This document shows positions 1-9,414 of a DNA stretch of 64,000 nucleotides, one piece after another; position 1 is the first letter of the stretch, and the number at the start of each line of letters is the position of its first letter. Origin of the DNA: Paenibacillus sp. 19GGS1-52 (GTDB lineage Bacteria; Bacillota; Bacilli; Paenibacillales; Paenibacillaceae). The position numbers and the translations under genes were made by a program. The stretch covers positions 2,852,001-2,916,000 of the forward strand of contig NZ_CP059724.1 in NCBI RefSeq assembly GCF_022369515.1, read 5' to 3'. Under the pieces are notes generated by a model, which was not told where the DNA came from, ran no database searches, and saw nothing but the letters and a program-made list of their open reading frames with translations.

Positions 1-354
1 GAAACAACGAGAGCATCTGTTGTCAATGGCAAAGCAGTTCCATACAAGCGTAAGCTTGTAGTACTGGAAGCCGCCCAGAGTGATAAGTTTTCGAATATTT
101 TACACTCCAAAATGAATGGGAGCGCAGAAGGTGTTAAGGTTCAATCTATAATTGAAGACACCTCTCCACTGAAGCCAGTGTATAACCCAAGTCATCCTGA
201 TGCAGATGCGAACGGATATGTGTATATGCCAAACGTCGATATCACAAAAGAGATGGTAGACATGCTGTCTGTATCTCGTTCATATGAAGCCAATGTCACA
301 ATGCTTAATGCGACAAAAGGTATGGTGAGTAAGGCACTCGAAATAGGGCGGTAA
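1..354 (+). CDS. flgC: Flagellar basal-body rod protein FlgC, 3' part
   Basis: The gene is cut by the left edge; frame 1 is open from base 1 and about 118 C-terminal residues are visible. FlgC is a proximal rod subunit exported by the flagellar type III system. The C-terminus shows the typical rod/hook signature: YVYMPNVDITKEMVDM, then SRSYEANVTMLNATKGM, which forms the terminal coiled-coil helix packing into the rod. It is followed after 30 bases by fliE behind a GGAGGG ribosome site, as in the B. subtilis flgB-flgC-fliE order. Identification is by family signature and context. Confidence 0.95.
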   Translation, partial: ETTRASVVNGKAVPYKRKLVVLEAAQSDKFSNILHSKMNGSAEGVKVQSIIEDTSPLKPVYNPSHPDADANGYVYMPNVDITKEMVDMLSVSRSYEANVTMLNATKGMVSKALEIGR

Positions 355-384
355 AGTAAATAACATCTAGGGAGGGAATAGGTT

Positions 385-693
385 ATGCAAAGTTTGTCTA
401 TTGGAACTCAAGCTGTACAGCAGCTTGCTATGAAACCGACAACAACTAAGTCCTCAGCAGATAGCGCTGATTCAACGGACAGCTTCGGTTCTTATTTGGA
501 AGACGCACTGAATCAAGTATCTGCTCAGGAGCAAACTTCTAAGGATATGAGTAACAAGTTTGTTTTGGGAGAAGTAAATATAGATGAAGCAATGATTTCA
601 TCGCAACAGGCTCTGCTAAGTTTGCAACTGACTACTCAAGTCCGGAACAAAGTGATTGAAGCCTATCAGGAAATTATGAGAACTCAGATTTAG
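385..693 (+). CDS. fliE: Flagellar hook-basal body complex protein FliE
   Basis: 102 residues, the normal FliE length. FliE joins the MS-ring to the proximal rod and is an early export substrate. The conserved C-terminal part is present: a helical segment with LNQVSAQEQTS, the VNIDEAMISSQQALLSLQLTTQVRN block and a final IEAYQEIMRTQI. It starts with ATG behind a GGGAGGG site. It lies between flgC and fliF as in other Firmicutes fla/che operons. Confidence 0.95.
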   Translation: MQSLSIGTQAVQQLAMKPTTTKSSADSADSTDSFGSYLEDALNQVSAQEQTSKDMSNKFVLGEVNIDEAMISSQQALLSLQLTTQVRNKVIEAYQEIMRTQI

Positions 694-727
694 ATAATCC
701 TAGTTTGATTTCGGATGGGGTGACACT

Positions 728-2314
728 GTGAATGAAAGATTGGCCCAATATCGGGAGAAATTGCTCCTGTATTGGAACAAATTTAGTGGTAAACAAAAAA
801 TATTATTTTTTTCAACATTGTTTATCATCATAATAATAATCGTAGTTTTGACAATGCAACTATCGAAGACGGAATACGAAGTGGCTTTTAAGGATTTGGA
901 TAGCACGGATTCAGCTGGCGTAATGACTTATCTGGACTCAGCTGGGATTTCTTACCGTTTAAGTCCTGATGGAAAAAGTATCTCTGTACCTAGTACTGAA
1001 GCAGCACGAATTAAGGTAGACATAGGGTCTCAGGGGATTGTGCAAGGTGGTTCTATTGGTTACAAAGTATTTGACACAAATTCATCAATGATAGGCACAA
1101 CTGACAGTGAATTTAATGTGAAGTACAATAACGCACTAAACGGTGAAGTGGAACAATTAATGAGGCGTATGCAGGGAATCAAGGACGTCAAAGTCCTTAT
1201 TAATCTGCCCAAAGAGACCGTGTTTGCCTCACAGTCTGATCAGGAGCAGGCATCTGCTTCCGTGGTGCTTACCTTTACCCCGGGATTTAGACCGAGTCAA
1301 GATAATATCGACGGATACTTCAATCTTGTAAAGACAGCGGTACCCAATTTGCCGATTGCAAACATAACGATCGCTAATAATGAAGTTGAATTAATGCCTA
1401 CAGCCAAAGGTGGACAGGCAGGGGTCTCCAGTCAAGTAGAAGAGAATTTTGCACTGCAAAAGAAATTTGAGGATGACGTCAAAAAAGATGTCAAACAATT
1501 TTTGAGCACTCTTACTGGTCCCGACAAAGTGGATGTCTTGGTATTCTCCAAGCTGAACTTCGATAAAGAAAGTCGTAAAGAGGATCTTGTTACTCCTGTT
1601 GATGTACCAAATATGAAGGGGATCGAGATCAGTTCGCAAATTATCAGCAATACTTATTCGGGTCAGGGAAACACCACTGGAGGCGTAGCAGGTACGGGTT
1701 CACAAGATGTTGCGGGGTACCCTTCAGGAACGAATACAGGCACGTCAACCTCGGATGAATCTTCGGAAACGAGGAATTATGAGGTCAATAGAATCACAAG
1801 AGATATAATAGCCAGCCCTTATTCTGTAAAAGATTTAACCATAAATGTTGCTGTTGAACCACCAACTGGTCAAACTACTTTGGATCAGCCTACATCGGCT
1901 GCCATCCAAAATATTCTGGTCAATATCGTCCGTGCTTCACTTGCGGATTCTGGTGTTATTTATACAGACGCTGATTTAGCAAAAAAAGTTTCGGTTTATT
2001 CACAGCAATTTGGTAGTAATACTGTAACTGCTACTTCGGCTGGACTAGCAACATGGATGATATGGGCGATCGGCGCAGCTGCACTGCTCGTCGGTGTCGG
2101 TGGTGGATATCTGTTCTACCGTAGTCGTAAAAAGACTGCTGAAGAGGAAGAAGAAGACATTCCATTACAAGTTCCAACTGAATTTCCATCTATTAATATG
2201 GAGAGTGTGACGAATGACAGTCAAGTTCGTAAGCAGCTTGAGAATCTGGCAAAGAAGAAGCCGGATGAATTCGTAAATCTGCTACGTACATGGCTTGCTG
2301 ACGAACAGAGGTGA
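728..2314 (+). CDS. fliF: Flagellar MS-ring protein FliF
   Basis: 528 residues with a GTG start behind GGGGTG. FliF builds the membrane MS-ring that houses the export gate and anchors the FliG rotor. An N-terminal membrane helix is at about residues 25-43 and a second at about 441-463. Between them is the ring-building periplasmic region, including the conserved LMRRMQGIKDVKVLINLP segment and a Ser/Gly/Thr-rich loop near residues 310-345. The cytoplasmic tail ends in the helix DEFVNLLRTWLADE, the FliG-binding site. fliG starts 4 bases downstream. Confidence 0.97.
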   Translation: MNERLAQYREKLLLYWNKFSGKQKILFFSTLFIIIIIIVVLTMQLSKTEYEVAFKDLDSTDSAGVMTYLDSAGISYRLSPDGKSISVPSTEAARIKVDIGSQGIVQGGSIGYKVFDTNSSMIGTTDSEFNVKYNNALNGEVEQLMRRMQGIKDVKVLINLPKETVFASQSDQEQASASVVLTFTPGFRPSQDNIDGYFNLVKTAVPNLPIANITIANNEVELMPTAKGGQAGVSSQVEENFALQKKFEDDVKKDVKQFLSTLTGPDKVDVLVFSKLNFDKESRKEDLVTPVDVPNMKGIEISSQIISNTYSGQGNTTGGVAGTGSQDVAGYPSGTNTGTSTSDESSETRNYEVNRITRDIIASPYSVKDLTINVAVEPPTGQTTLDQPTSAAIQNILVNIVRASLADSGVIYTDADLAKKVSVYSQQFGSNTVTATSAGLATWMIWAIGAAALLVGVGGGYLFYRSRKKTAEEEEEDIPLQVPTEFPSINMESVTNDSQVRKQLENLAKKKPDEFVNLLRTWLADEQR

Positions 2315-2318
2315 ACCA

Positions 2319-3335
2319 ATGGCAAAAGCTAACCAGCAGGTACTTAGCGGCCGTCAAAAGGCGGCAATCCTGCTTATCACACTAGGACCCGAGGTATCGG
2401 CGCAAATATTCAAGCATTTGAAAGATGAGGAGATTGAACAACTGACACTCGAAATTGCCAATGTCCGCAAAGTGGAGAGCGGTGAAAAAGAAACGATCAT
2501 GTCAGAGTTCCATCAGATATGCCTCGCTCAGGAGTATATATCGCAAGGTGGTATTAACTACGCCAAAGAGATTCTGGAGAAAGCGTTGGGTCCGCAAAAA
2601 GCAATGGAGGTTATTAATCGCCTGACTGCAACCTTGCAAGTAAGACCCTTTGATTTTGCGCGTAAGGCAGATCCTAATCAGATTCTGAACTTTATCCAGA
2701 ATGAGAATGTACAGACGATTGCACTTGTTCTATCCTATCTTCAATTTGAACAGGCTGCGGCAATCCTTTCTTCGCTACCACAGGAGAAGCAGGCTGAGGT
2801 AGCCAGAAGAATTGCCGTTATGGATAGTACCTCTCCAGAAGTTATCACTCAGATTGAGCGAGTGCTGGAACAGAAACTTTCAGCAACTGTAACTCAGGAT
2901 TATACAAATGCGGGTGGTATCGAGTCAATTGTACAGATCCTGAATGGGGTGGATCGCGGTACAGAACGGACCATTCTGGACTCCCTGGAGATCCAGGATC
3001 CAGAACTTGCCGAAGAGATCAAGAAACGGATGTTTGTGTTCGAGGATATTGTTAACGTAGACAACCGTTCGATCCAAAGAATTATTCGAGATATCGAGAA
3101 CGCAGATTTGCAATTGGCACTCAAAGTTGCCAGCGAGGAAGTACGGGATGTTATTTTCCGCAATATGTCCAAACGTATGGCTGATACATTCCGGGAAGAG
3201 ATGGAGTATATGGGTCCGGTGCGGCTGCGTGATGTTGAGGAAGCCCAGACCCGCATTGTTGGCACGATCCGTAGACTGGAAGAGTCCGGTGAAATAATTA
3301 TTGCCCGCGGTGGAGGAGATGACATAATTGTCTAA
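2319..3335 (+). CDS. fliG: Flagellar motor switch protein FliG
   Basis: 338 residues from ATG 2319. An in-frame TTG at 2295 lies inside fliF and lacks a ribosome site, whereas CAGAGGTGAA precedes 2319. FliG is the rotor protein that contacts MotA, FliM and FliF. The N-terminus has the FliF-binding fold (GRQKAAILLITLGPEVSAQIFKHL). The C-terminal charged torque helix, around RSIQRIIRDIENADLQLALK, carries the usual alternating Arg/Asp/Glu residues. fliH overlaps its 3' end. Confidence 0.97.
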   Translation: MAKANQQVLSGRQKAAILLITLGPEVSAQIFKHLKDEEIEQLTLEIANVRKVESGEKETIMSEFHQICLAQEYISQGGINYAKEILEKALGPQKAMEVINRLTATLQVRPFDFARKADPNQILNFIQNENVQTIALVLSYLQFEQAAAILSSLPQEKQAEVARRIAVMDSTSPEVITQIERVLEQKLSATVTQDYTNAGGIESIVQILNGVDRGTERTILDSLEIQDPELAEEIKKRMFVFEDIVNVDNRSIQRIIRDIENADLQLALKVASEEVRDVIFRNMSKRMADTFREEMEYMGPVRLRDVEEAQTRIVGTIRRLEESGEIIIARGGGDDIIV

Positions 3336-4176
3336 GCTGATCAAACACTCCCAATACGTTCCGGTAGATGTTCTGAAGAGACTGGAGCAGGCAAGGCATC
3401 ATGCTGGTCTTGTTGAAGAGCCTATTACGGAAGAGTATACCGGAGAAGTACACTATCAGGACCCAGCCCGTGAAGCGGCGGAATTAGCCCGTAAGCAAAT
3501 GCTGAAGGATGCCCAGGAATTTGCCGAAGGGCAAGTCCGGAACGCATCCCAAGAAGCAGAGAATATTGTGGAATCGGCGCGGTCGGAAGCTGAAGAGTGG
3601 TGGCGTCAACGCCGGGAGCAGGATGAGCATCTTATCGAAGCTGTCAAATCCGAGGGGTATCAGCTAGGTTATCAGGAAGGCGTATCGCAGGCTGAGCAAG
3701 AAATGAAAGAGAAAATTGCCGGAATGATGGAAGAAGCGCGAACAGTACTATATGAAGCCTATAAGGCTAGAGATGTCATTATTCAGGAAGCAGAGCCTTT
3801 TCTGGTAGAGCTAAGCTGCGATATTGCTGAGAAAATAGTAGACAGGCAGTTAACTGTTGAACCACAGTTTACGATGGAGTTGATCCGAAAGAATCTGGCT
3901 CGTAAACGCGAGCAAGGAATGATTTCCTTGTGCGTAGCACCAGCACAGTTTGCATTTGTGAACGCAGCAAGGGAGGAATTAACACTCGCTGTTGATTCCC
4001 AGGCTGAATTGCAAATTTTGCCTGACGCTACTGTGAAAGACCGAGGTTGTGTGATCCGCTCTTCCTTTGGAAGCATTGATGCCCGTATTGATACTCAGCT
4101 TGCAGAAATTAAGAAAGAGCTGGTAAGGATCGCGCTCGATACTGAAGAGCACGGAAATGGGGAAGACGATGCTTGA
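3328..4176 (+). CDS. fliH: Flagellar assembly protein FliH (export ATPase regulator)
   Basis: 282 residues, TTG start behind GGAGGAG and overlapping fliG by 8 bases. FliH is the stator of the flagellar type III export ATPase and inhibits and docks FliI. Residues about 45-150 form a charged Ala/Glu-rich coiled coil (AREAAELARKQMLKDAQEFAEG). The C-terminal domain has the FliH/V-ATPase E-subunit-like pattern, with AEKIVDRQLTVEP and a GCVIRSSFGSIDARIDTQL block. The position between fliG and fliI supports the call. Confidence 0.93.
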   Translation: MSKLIKHSQYVPVDVLKRLEQARHHAGLVEEPITEEYTGEVHYQDPAREAAELARKQMLKDAQEFAEGQVRNASQEAENIVESARSEAEEWWRQRREQDEHLIEAVKSEGYQLGYQEGVSQAEQEMKEKIAGMMEEARTVLYEAYKARDVIIQEAEPFLVELSCDIAEKIVDRQLTVEPQFTMELIRKNLARKREQGMISLCVAPAQFAFVNAAREELTLAVDSQAELQILPDATVKDRGCVIRSSFGSIDARIDTQLAEIKKELVRIALDTEEHGNGEDDA

Positions 4177-5482
4177 CAGCAAGCGTTACAAAGAGCAGCT
4201 GCGTAATTTCGACCCTGTAAGGATCAATGGTAAAGTCACACAAGTTATCGGGCTTATGGTTGAATCAGAAGGGCCAGATGCCAGCATAGGCGATGTGTGC
4301 TATATCTATCCAGCAAAAGGCAATAAGCCGCTGCAGGCTGAAGTCGTTGGTTTTCGTGACAACAAGGTTTTACTAATGCCGCTTGGAGAGCTGCAAGCTA
4401 TTGGTCCCGGTTGTGATGTTGTCGGTACGGGAAAGCCATTAAGTGTTCAGGTCGGTTCAGAACTGCTGGGTAAGATACTTGATGGTCTTGGACAGCCGCT
4501 TGACGGCTCGCTCATCCCAGCTCGGATGCCGCATAGCTCTACCTTTAACATCCCGTCCAATCCGCTCAATCGTCCAAGAGTACTGGAACCAATCAGTATT
4601 GGTGTTAGAGCGATTGATGGATTATTGACAATTGGTAAAGGACAACGGGTGGGTATCTTCGCAGGCTCTGGTGTTGGAAAGAGCACATTGATGGGTATGA
4701 TTGCCCGGAATACTTCAGCTGACGTAAATGTTATCGCTTTGATTGGGGAGCGAGGCAGGGAAGTACTGGATTTCATTGAACGTGACCTGGGTCCAGAAGG
4801 GTTACAACGTTCGGTGGTTATCGTCGCTACATCGGACCAGCCAGCGTTAATTCGGATTAAGGGAGCACTTATTGCTACAACGATTGCTGAATACTTTCGG
4901 GATCGTGGACTTAATGTCATGCTGATGATGGACTCTGTTACGCGGTACGCTATGGCTCAACGTGAAGTTGGCCTTGCGGTAGGCGAACCTCCGGCAATGA
5001 GAGGATATACTCCTTCTGTATTTGCTAGCTTGCCGAAGCTGCTGGAAAGAGCAGGAACTGGGCCTACGGGTTCAATAACCGCATTTTATACTGTGCTGGT
5101 TGACGGTGATGATATGAATGAGCCCATTGCGGACGCTGTTCGGGGAATACTAGATGGACATATTGTGCTGAACCGGAGCATTGCCAATAAAGGACATTTT
5201 CCTGCAATAGACGTACTTTCGAGTATTAGTCGTGTAATGAAGGATATCGCACCTGAAGAACAGATCGCAGCAGCAGAAAATGTAAAACGACTAATGGCAG
5301 TTTATAAGGATTCAGAGGATTTAATTAATATCGGAGCCTATCAGAGAGGTTCTAATGCTCAGATAGATGAGTCAATGCATTACATTGATAGCATTTGGGA
5401 ATTCACCAAACAGAAGGTAGATGAAAAAGTAACGCTTGCCGAAGTTCAACAATCTTTAATTTCTCAATTCTCAAGGAGCTGA
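4169..5482 (+). CDS. fliI: Flagellum-specific export ATPase FliI
   Basis: 437 residues from ATG 4169; an ATG 12 bases earlier (4157) is an equally possible start. FliI is the hexameric ATPase that energises flagellar protein export and is related to the F1 beta subunit. Walker A is GSGVGKST at about residues 168-175, Walker B is VMLMMDSVTRYA, and the arginine-finger region follows. The N-terminus has the SEGPDASIGDVCYIY strand typical of FliI. It overlaps fliH and is followed by fliJ, its chaperone-like partner. Confidence 0.97.
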   Translation: MLDSKRYKEQLRNFDPVRINGKVTQVIGLMVESEGPDASIGDVCYIYPAKGNKPLQAEVVGFRDNKVLLMPLGELQAIGPGCDVVGTGKPLSVQVGSELLGKILDGLGQPLDGSLIPARMPHSSTFNIPSNPLNRPRVLEPISIGVRAIDGLLTIGKGQRVGIFAGSGVGKSTLMGMIARNTSADVNVIALIGERGREVLDFIERDLGPEGLQRSVVIVATSDQPALIRIKGALIATTIAEYFRDRGLNVMLMMDSVTRYAMAQREVGLAVGEPPAMRGYTPSVFASLPKLLERAGTGPTGSITAFYTVLVDGDDMNEPIADAVRGILDGHIVLNRSIANKGHFPAIDVLSSISRVMKDIAPEEQIAAAENVKRLMAVYKDSEDLINIGAYQRGSNAQIDESMHYIDSIWEFTKQKVDEKVTLAEVQQSLISQFSRS

Positions 5483-5491
5483 TCCGGTATT

Positions 5492-5935
5492 GTGAGATTT
5501 CATTATACTTTTCAAAAAGTAGTGGATTTGAAGGGCAATGAGAAGACACAGGCAGAGTGGATTCTTTCAAGCGCGTTAGTTGAACTACAGGCACAAGAAA
5601 AAAGTCTTGATGAGTTAACGGATCAACGCAATGCTATCATAACCTCTTTGCAAAGTGCTGCTGAACAAAAGACGCCAATGGCAAAGATTATGGAAATGCA
5701 GGAATATGTTAATTATCTCGATACATGCATTGCCCGTAAAAATAAGGACATTAGCCATGCGCATCAGGAAGTCCAGAACAAGCAAGAAACGCTCAGTACG
5801 AAGGTGCTGGATGAAAAAGTATGGTTGAAGGCGAAAGATAAGGCTCAAACCTTATTTCAGCAAAGTATGAATTTACGGGAGCAAAACGAAATGGATGAGA
5901 TGGCTACCGTCCGGTTCGCGATGAAATCCCTCTAA
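5492..5935 (+). CDS. fliJ: Flagellar export protein FliJ
   Basis: 147 residues, GTG start with AAGGAG upstream. FliJ is a small coiled-coil protein that forms the central stalk of the FliI ring and helps substrate delivery. The sequence is nearly all helical with long heptad stretches (WILSSALVELQAQEKSLDEL, DTCIARKNKDISHAHQEVQ) and begins MRFHYTFQKVVDLK, the normal FliJ start. The call rests on length, coiled-coil pattern and position after fliI. Confidence 0.9.
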   Translation: MRFHYTFQKVVDLKGNEKTQAEWILSSALVELQAQEKSLDELTDQRNAIITSLQSAAEQKTPMAKIMEMQEYVNYLDTCIARKNKDISHAHQEVQNKQETLSTKVLDEKVWLKAKDKAQTLFQQSMNLREQNEMDEMATVRFAMKSL

Positions 5936-5952
5936 CTGGGAGGTTTCCTCAA

Positions 5953-6882
5953 GTGGCTAAGAAAGATATAGAGCTTGAAAATGAAGGATCAGCAGGAAAG
6001 CTTGAACGTTTTTTATTTTTAATGATACCGATTATATTCACGCTTGTACTGCTTGGTGTACTATTAACGCTTTTTAACATGGATATTCGCAATAATGTGC
6101 TCCAGATTGCAAATAAGATCCCTATTGTTCAAAATTGGTTCCCTGATCCAGTAGCGGATCCGCAGCAGCAAACTGTGGATCAGGCAGCAAGCTCGGACAC
6201 AACGGTCAAGCAGTTAAAGGCGGAACTTGCTAAGCAGGAAGCGAATCTGAAAAAGGCTAAGGAAGAGAAAACGGCTCAAGATACGCAGTTGAAATCTTTG
6301 CAAGCCCAGGTTGAAAAAATGAAAACAGAGGCAGCGGCAGCGGCAGTAGCCGTAACGACACAGGCTGTAGATGATCCTTATCAGAAGAAGGTAAGTGATC
6401 TTGCCCTGCTTTACGCAGGAATGAAGCCGGCGAATGCAGCACTGATTATGGCAAATTTAACAACAGAAGAAATGGTGCAAGTCTTCAGTGCAATGAGTAC
6501 TTCAAGTAAGACAGCAATTCTGGAAAAGATGGATCCCAAAAAAGCTGCAGAAGTTTCAATAAAGCTAAAAGAAACGACAACTTCTACCGATATGGCAATT
6601 GCAGCCCTTCAATCACGCTTGAAAAAGGATGCTTCCACAACGGCAACAACTGGAACCAGTGCTAATCTGGATAAAGCAAAGCTTGTACAGACCTTCACCA
6701 CGATGACGGCAGCCAATGCGGCTGTACTTCTCGGATCAATGTACGCAATAAGCCCGGATAAAGTAATTACAATACTGAATTCTGTAAGCGACAGCGTACG
6801 GTCCTCTATATTAGGGGAAATGACCAAAAATGACAGTGCACAGACAGCCAAGGTCGTTAATCGGCTAATGGGTGGTAAATAA
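5953..6882 (+). CDS. ylxF: YlxF-like flagellar membrane protein (MotE/MgtE-N-like)
   Basis: 309 residues, GTG start. It sits where B. subtilis has ylxF, between fliJ and fliK. There is one membrane helix at about residues 22-43 (RFLFLMIPIIFTLVLLGVLL), then a coiled coil (about 82-118; LKKAKEEKTAQDTQLKSL). Two copies of a MgtE-N/FliG-like helical repeat follow: LLYAGMKPANAALIMANL and TFTTMTAANAAVLLGSM, each followed by a segment ending ILEKM or ILGEM. Such proteins are thought to act near the stator or rotor. The exact function is not established from sequence. Confidence 0.8.
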   Translation: MAKKDIELENEGSAGKLERFLFLMIPIIFTLVLLGVLLTLFNMDIRNNVLQIANKIPIVQNWFPDPVADPQQQTVDQAASSDTTVKQLKAELAKQEANLKKAKEEKTAQDTQLKSLQAQVEKMKTEAAAAAVAVTTQAVDDPYQKKVSDLALLYAGMKPANAALIMANLTTEEMVQVFSAMSTSSKTAILEKMDPKKAAEVSIKLKETTTSTDMAIAALQSRLKKDASTTATTGTSANLDKAKLVQTFTTMTAANAAVLLGSMYAISPDKVITILNSVSDSVRSSILGEMTKNDSAQTAKVVNRLMGGK

Positions 6883-6905
6883 CATTTGAAGGGAGGTGAA
6901 AATAT

Positions 6906-8501
6906 ATGAGTTTAGTTGTTCAATCAAATTCTAGTGGTAATGCCTTGACGGCAAATGGGACAACCTCAGCTTCTGCTTCTAACGGAGCCGCAGTAGTACT
7001 ACCATTTGCACAGACGCTTGTCCAAACTATGGGCGAAAATACAGCGCAGAAACAGGCAGCACCGTTACTTGGAAACTTAGCTTCTCTGCTTCAAGGCTTA
7101 CTAAATGCAGTACAGCCTACTGGTAAGGAGAGTGAGGAGTCGGTTCCTAAGAGTACTGATCTCGCAGCTGGTCTGAAAGAAGATATCGATAAGTTGGATG
7201 ATAGTATCAGTGCTGACCCAACCTTGCTTGTTGCCTTGCAAAGCTGGCTTCTTCAGGTATCTGCCTTATTATCAGGAAGTAGCACTTCCAAAACAGTTAC
7301 GACAACCGGAGCAGAAGCTGGTAGTGAGGTCGCAACTAAAGGCGGTATTGAGACAGCTGGCAGTTTGTCGCCATTAGCACAGAATCCCGCTACTATCCGG
7401 TTTGCCGTTCAGGATGATCTCAACAGTCTGGTTAATTTGGTTCAACAAGCTGTTGTCAGTGGGAATACTGAATCTGCAGCTAAAGGAATTAATTTATTGA
7501 ATAATTTCACGGCACTGTTAGAGCAGGTATCTACTGCAGACAACACAAATAAAGTAACAGCTTCCAATGTAGTTGTGAATTCTGGCGGAATCTTAGAACA
7601 GCCTGCTGTAACCAAGAACAAAGTAAATAACAAAACAACATCATCTGATGTAGTCGTGAATTCAGGCGTAGTGTTCGATCAGCCAACTGGAACTGAGGCC
7701 AAGGTAGATTCTAAAGACAAGATAGCAAAAGCTATCCCCACTTGGATTAACCGTTTGGAAGATATCTTAGCGCCCAAGAAAGAGACAAGCGCAACTGCTA
7801 CAGTTGCAACCTCAACTACTGTAGAAGCAGATTCCGAGATTTCAAACATACCTGTGCTTAAGGTAATTGTTGCTGAGGAAGTCAAGAAGACTAATGCAGC
7901 TAAGGATTACTTACCCGAGGTAAAGATAGTTTCCAAAGATCCAGAAGTCGTTACTGTGGGTCAATTATCCTTGCGTGGTGGAATTACAGCTCCACTGAAA
8001 TCGGAGGTGCCTCCGGTACCGATTCAGAGGTTTGTGCAGGAAATGACCGGACTTATTACTGGTAAATTAGGTATTGTTAATAAGGGTGGAATTGCTGAAG
8101 CTACGATCTCACTATTCCCGGAGAATCTTGGACAAGTGGATGTTAAGATTACTATGCAGAACGGTAATCTGGTTGCTCAGTTCTTAACGCAAAATTCAAC
8201 AACAAAAGATATGTTGGATCAGCAAATGACGCAGCTGCGGACAGCATTGCAGTCCCAGGGGTTGCAGGTTGAGAAATTGGAAGTGACACAGAATAATACA
8301 CCTTTGCAGTCTCAATTTGGTCAAGAAGGACGTCAGCCTGGTTCTGGAGGACAGCAGACAGACAGTCGTGCCAAAAAAAGCCGCGGAGATTCCAAAGATG
8401 CAATCCATGCCGCTGAGTTGAATAGTGAATGGAAAGAATGGACCGCAAACGCAGTGCAGTCAGAACGGAATCAAGGTGAAACTTTTTCTGCTAAAGCTTA
8501 A
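6906..8501 (+). CDS. fliK: Flagellar hook-length control protein FliK
   Basis: 531 residues. FliK is the secreted ruler that switches export from hook to filament subunits by contacting FlhB. The N-terminal two thirds are low-complexity and Ser/Thr/Val-rich, as expected. The C-terminal globular domain (about 370-475) has the family signature ATISLFPENLGQVDVKITMQ followed by LRTALQSQGLQVEKLEV. An imperfect 27-residue internal duplication (VVVNSG...QP) lies at about residues 218-265. The start follows GGGAGGTG. It is between ylxF and flgD. Confidence 0.93.
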   Translation: MSLVVQSNSSGNALTANGTTSASASNGAAVVLPFAQTLVQTMGENTAQKQAAPLLGNLASLLQGLLNAVQPTGKESEESVPKSTDLAAGLKEDIDKLDDSISADPTLLVALQSWLLQVSALLSGSSTSKTVTTTGAEAGSEVATKGGIETAGSLSPLAQNPATIRFAVQDDLNSLVNLVQQAVVSGNTESAAKGINLLNNFTALLEQVSTADNTNKVTASNVVVNSGGILEQPAVTKNKVNNKTTSSDVVVNSGVVFDQPTGTEAKVDSKDKIAKAIPTWINRLEDILAPKKETSATATVATSTTVEADSEISNIPVLKVIVAEEVKKTNAAKDYLPEVKIVSKDPEVVTVGQLSLRGGITAPLKSEVPPVPIQRFVQEMTGLITGKLGIVNKGGIAEATISLFPENLGQVDVKITMQNGNLVAQFLTQNSTTKDMLDQQMTQLRTALQSQGLQVEKLEVTQNNTPLQSQFGQEGRQPGSGGQQTDSRAKKSRGDSKDAIHAAELNSEWKEWTANAVQSERNQGETFSAKA

Positions 8502-8533
8502 ATCCTGAATTCACGAAAGTGAGGTGAATCAAC

Positions 8534-9028
8534 ATGACAACTAACCCTGTATCTACCAGTGACCAATGGAACTATTCGGCTGCTAATGCGGCTGCAGCAA
8601 GCAAAACTACCGGCAACTCTACTTTAGGCAAGGATCAATTCTTGAAAATTCTTATTACTCAGCTGCAGAATCAGGACCCTATGCAGCCGATGGAGGACAA
8701 AGAGTTTATCGCTCAAATGGCTCAGTTTTCATCCGTAGAGCAATTAATGAATATTTCAACCCAGTTAACTGCATTAAATCAATCACTTGGCTCAGTATCG
8801 GGACTTATTGGTAAGTCTGTCACCTGGAATGATGCAGATACAAAATTGCCGAAGACGGGTAATGTTGAATCTATCGTTGTAAGTAGCGGTGTTCAATATG
8901 CAGTTGTGGGTAGTGAGAGAATTGCTTTAACCGATATTACACAAATTCAGAATGCTGCAGCGGAAGTAAATACTATTACAGACAGTAATACTAGTACTTC
9001 AGGAGACAGTGGGGAGAGCGGGGCGTGA
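8534..9028 (+). CDS. flgD: Flagellar hook assembly (capping) protein FlgD
   Basis: 164 residues, the short Gram-positive form lacking most of the C-terminal Ig-like region. FlgD caps the growing hook and is needed for FlgE polymerisation. The N-terminal signature is clear: LGKDQFLKILITQLQNQDPM followed by FIAQMAQFSSVEQL. The tail is Ser/Gly-rich. ATG follows GTGAGGTGAA. The stop overlaps the GTG of the next gene (GTGA), which suggests translational coupling. Confidence 0.95.
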   Translation: MTTNPVSTSDQWNYSAANAAAASKTTGNSTLGKDQFLKILITQLQNQDPMQPMEDKEFIAQMAQFSSVEQLMNISTQLTALNQSLGSVSGLIGKSVTWNDADTKLPKTGNVESIVVSSGVQYAVVGSERIALTDITQIQNAAAEVNTITDSNTSTSGDSGESGA

Positions 9029-9414
9029 CTATGAGCGACCGGCTAACTATAGGTCAAATGTATCCTGTAAATGTTCATTCATCAGTTCTACAGCGACCAT
9101 CAGCAACTAAGAACTCCGTGACTCCGGAAGCTTCATTTGAAACTGTCTTGCAGCAAAAAATGCTGAAATTCAGCAATCATGCCGCTAAACGTCTGGAGCA
9201 AAGAGGGATAGAGCTCGGGAGTCGTGAGTTGGAACAGATCTCGTCCGCAGTGGACAAAGCTGCAGCCAAGGGCAGTAAAGAATCTTTGATATTGATGAAA
9301 GACATGGCTCTAATCGTTAGTGTTCAGAACAGAACGGTAGTTACAGCTATGGATGGAAGTTCGATGAAAGACAATGTTTTTACACAGATTGATAGTGCTG
9401 TAATCATATCCTAA
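9025..9414 (+). CDS. TIGR02530-type flagellar operon protein
   Basis: 129 residues if the overlapping GTG is used; ATG 9031 is the alternative. It resembles the small conserved flagellar operon family placed between flgD and the hook gene in many Firmicutes (TIGR02530, from memory). The conserved part is LKFSNHAAKRLEQRGIEL followed by a DKAAAKGSKESLILMKDMALIVSV strand region. Function is not known; a role in hook assembly is inferred from position. Its first residues (MTMSDRLTIGQ) resemble a micro-ORF in the following gap. Confidence 0.8.
   Translation: MTMSDRLTIGQMYPVNVHSSVLQRPSATKNSVTPEASFETVLQQKMLKFSNHAAKRLEQRGIELGSRELEQISSAVDKAAAKGSKESLILMKDMALIVSVQNRTVVTAMDGSSMKDNVFTQIDSAVIIS

Noticed and set aside
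2900..3344. Minus-strand frames opposite fliG
   Set aside because: Two overlapping frames without ribosome sites, opposite a conserved gene; they are shadows of fliG codon use.
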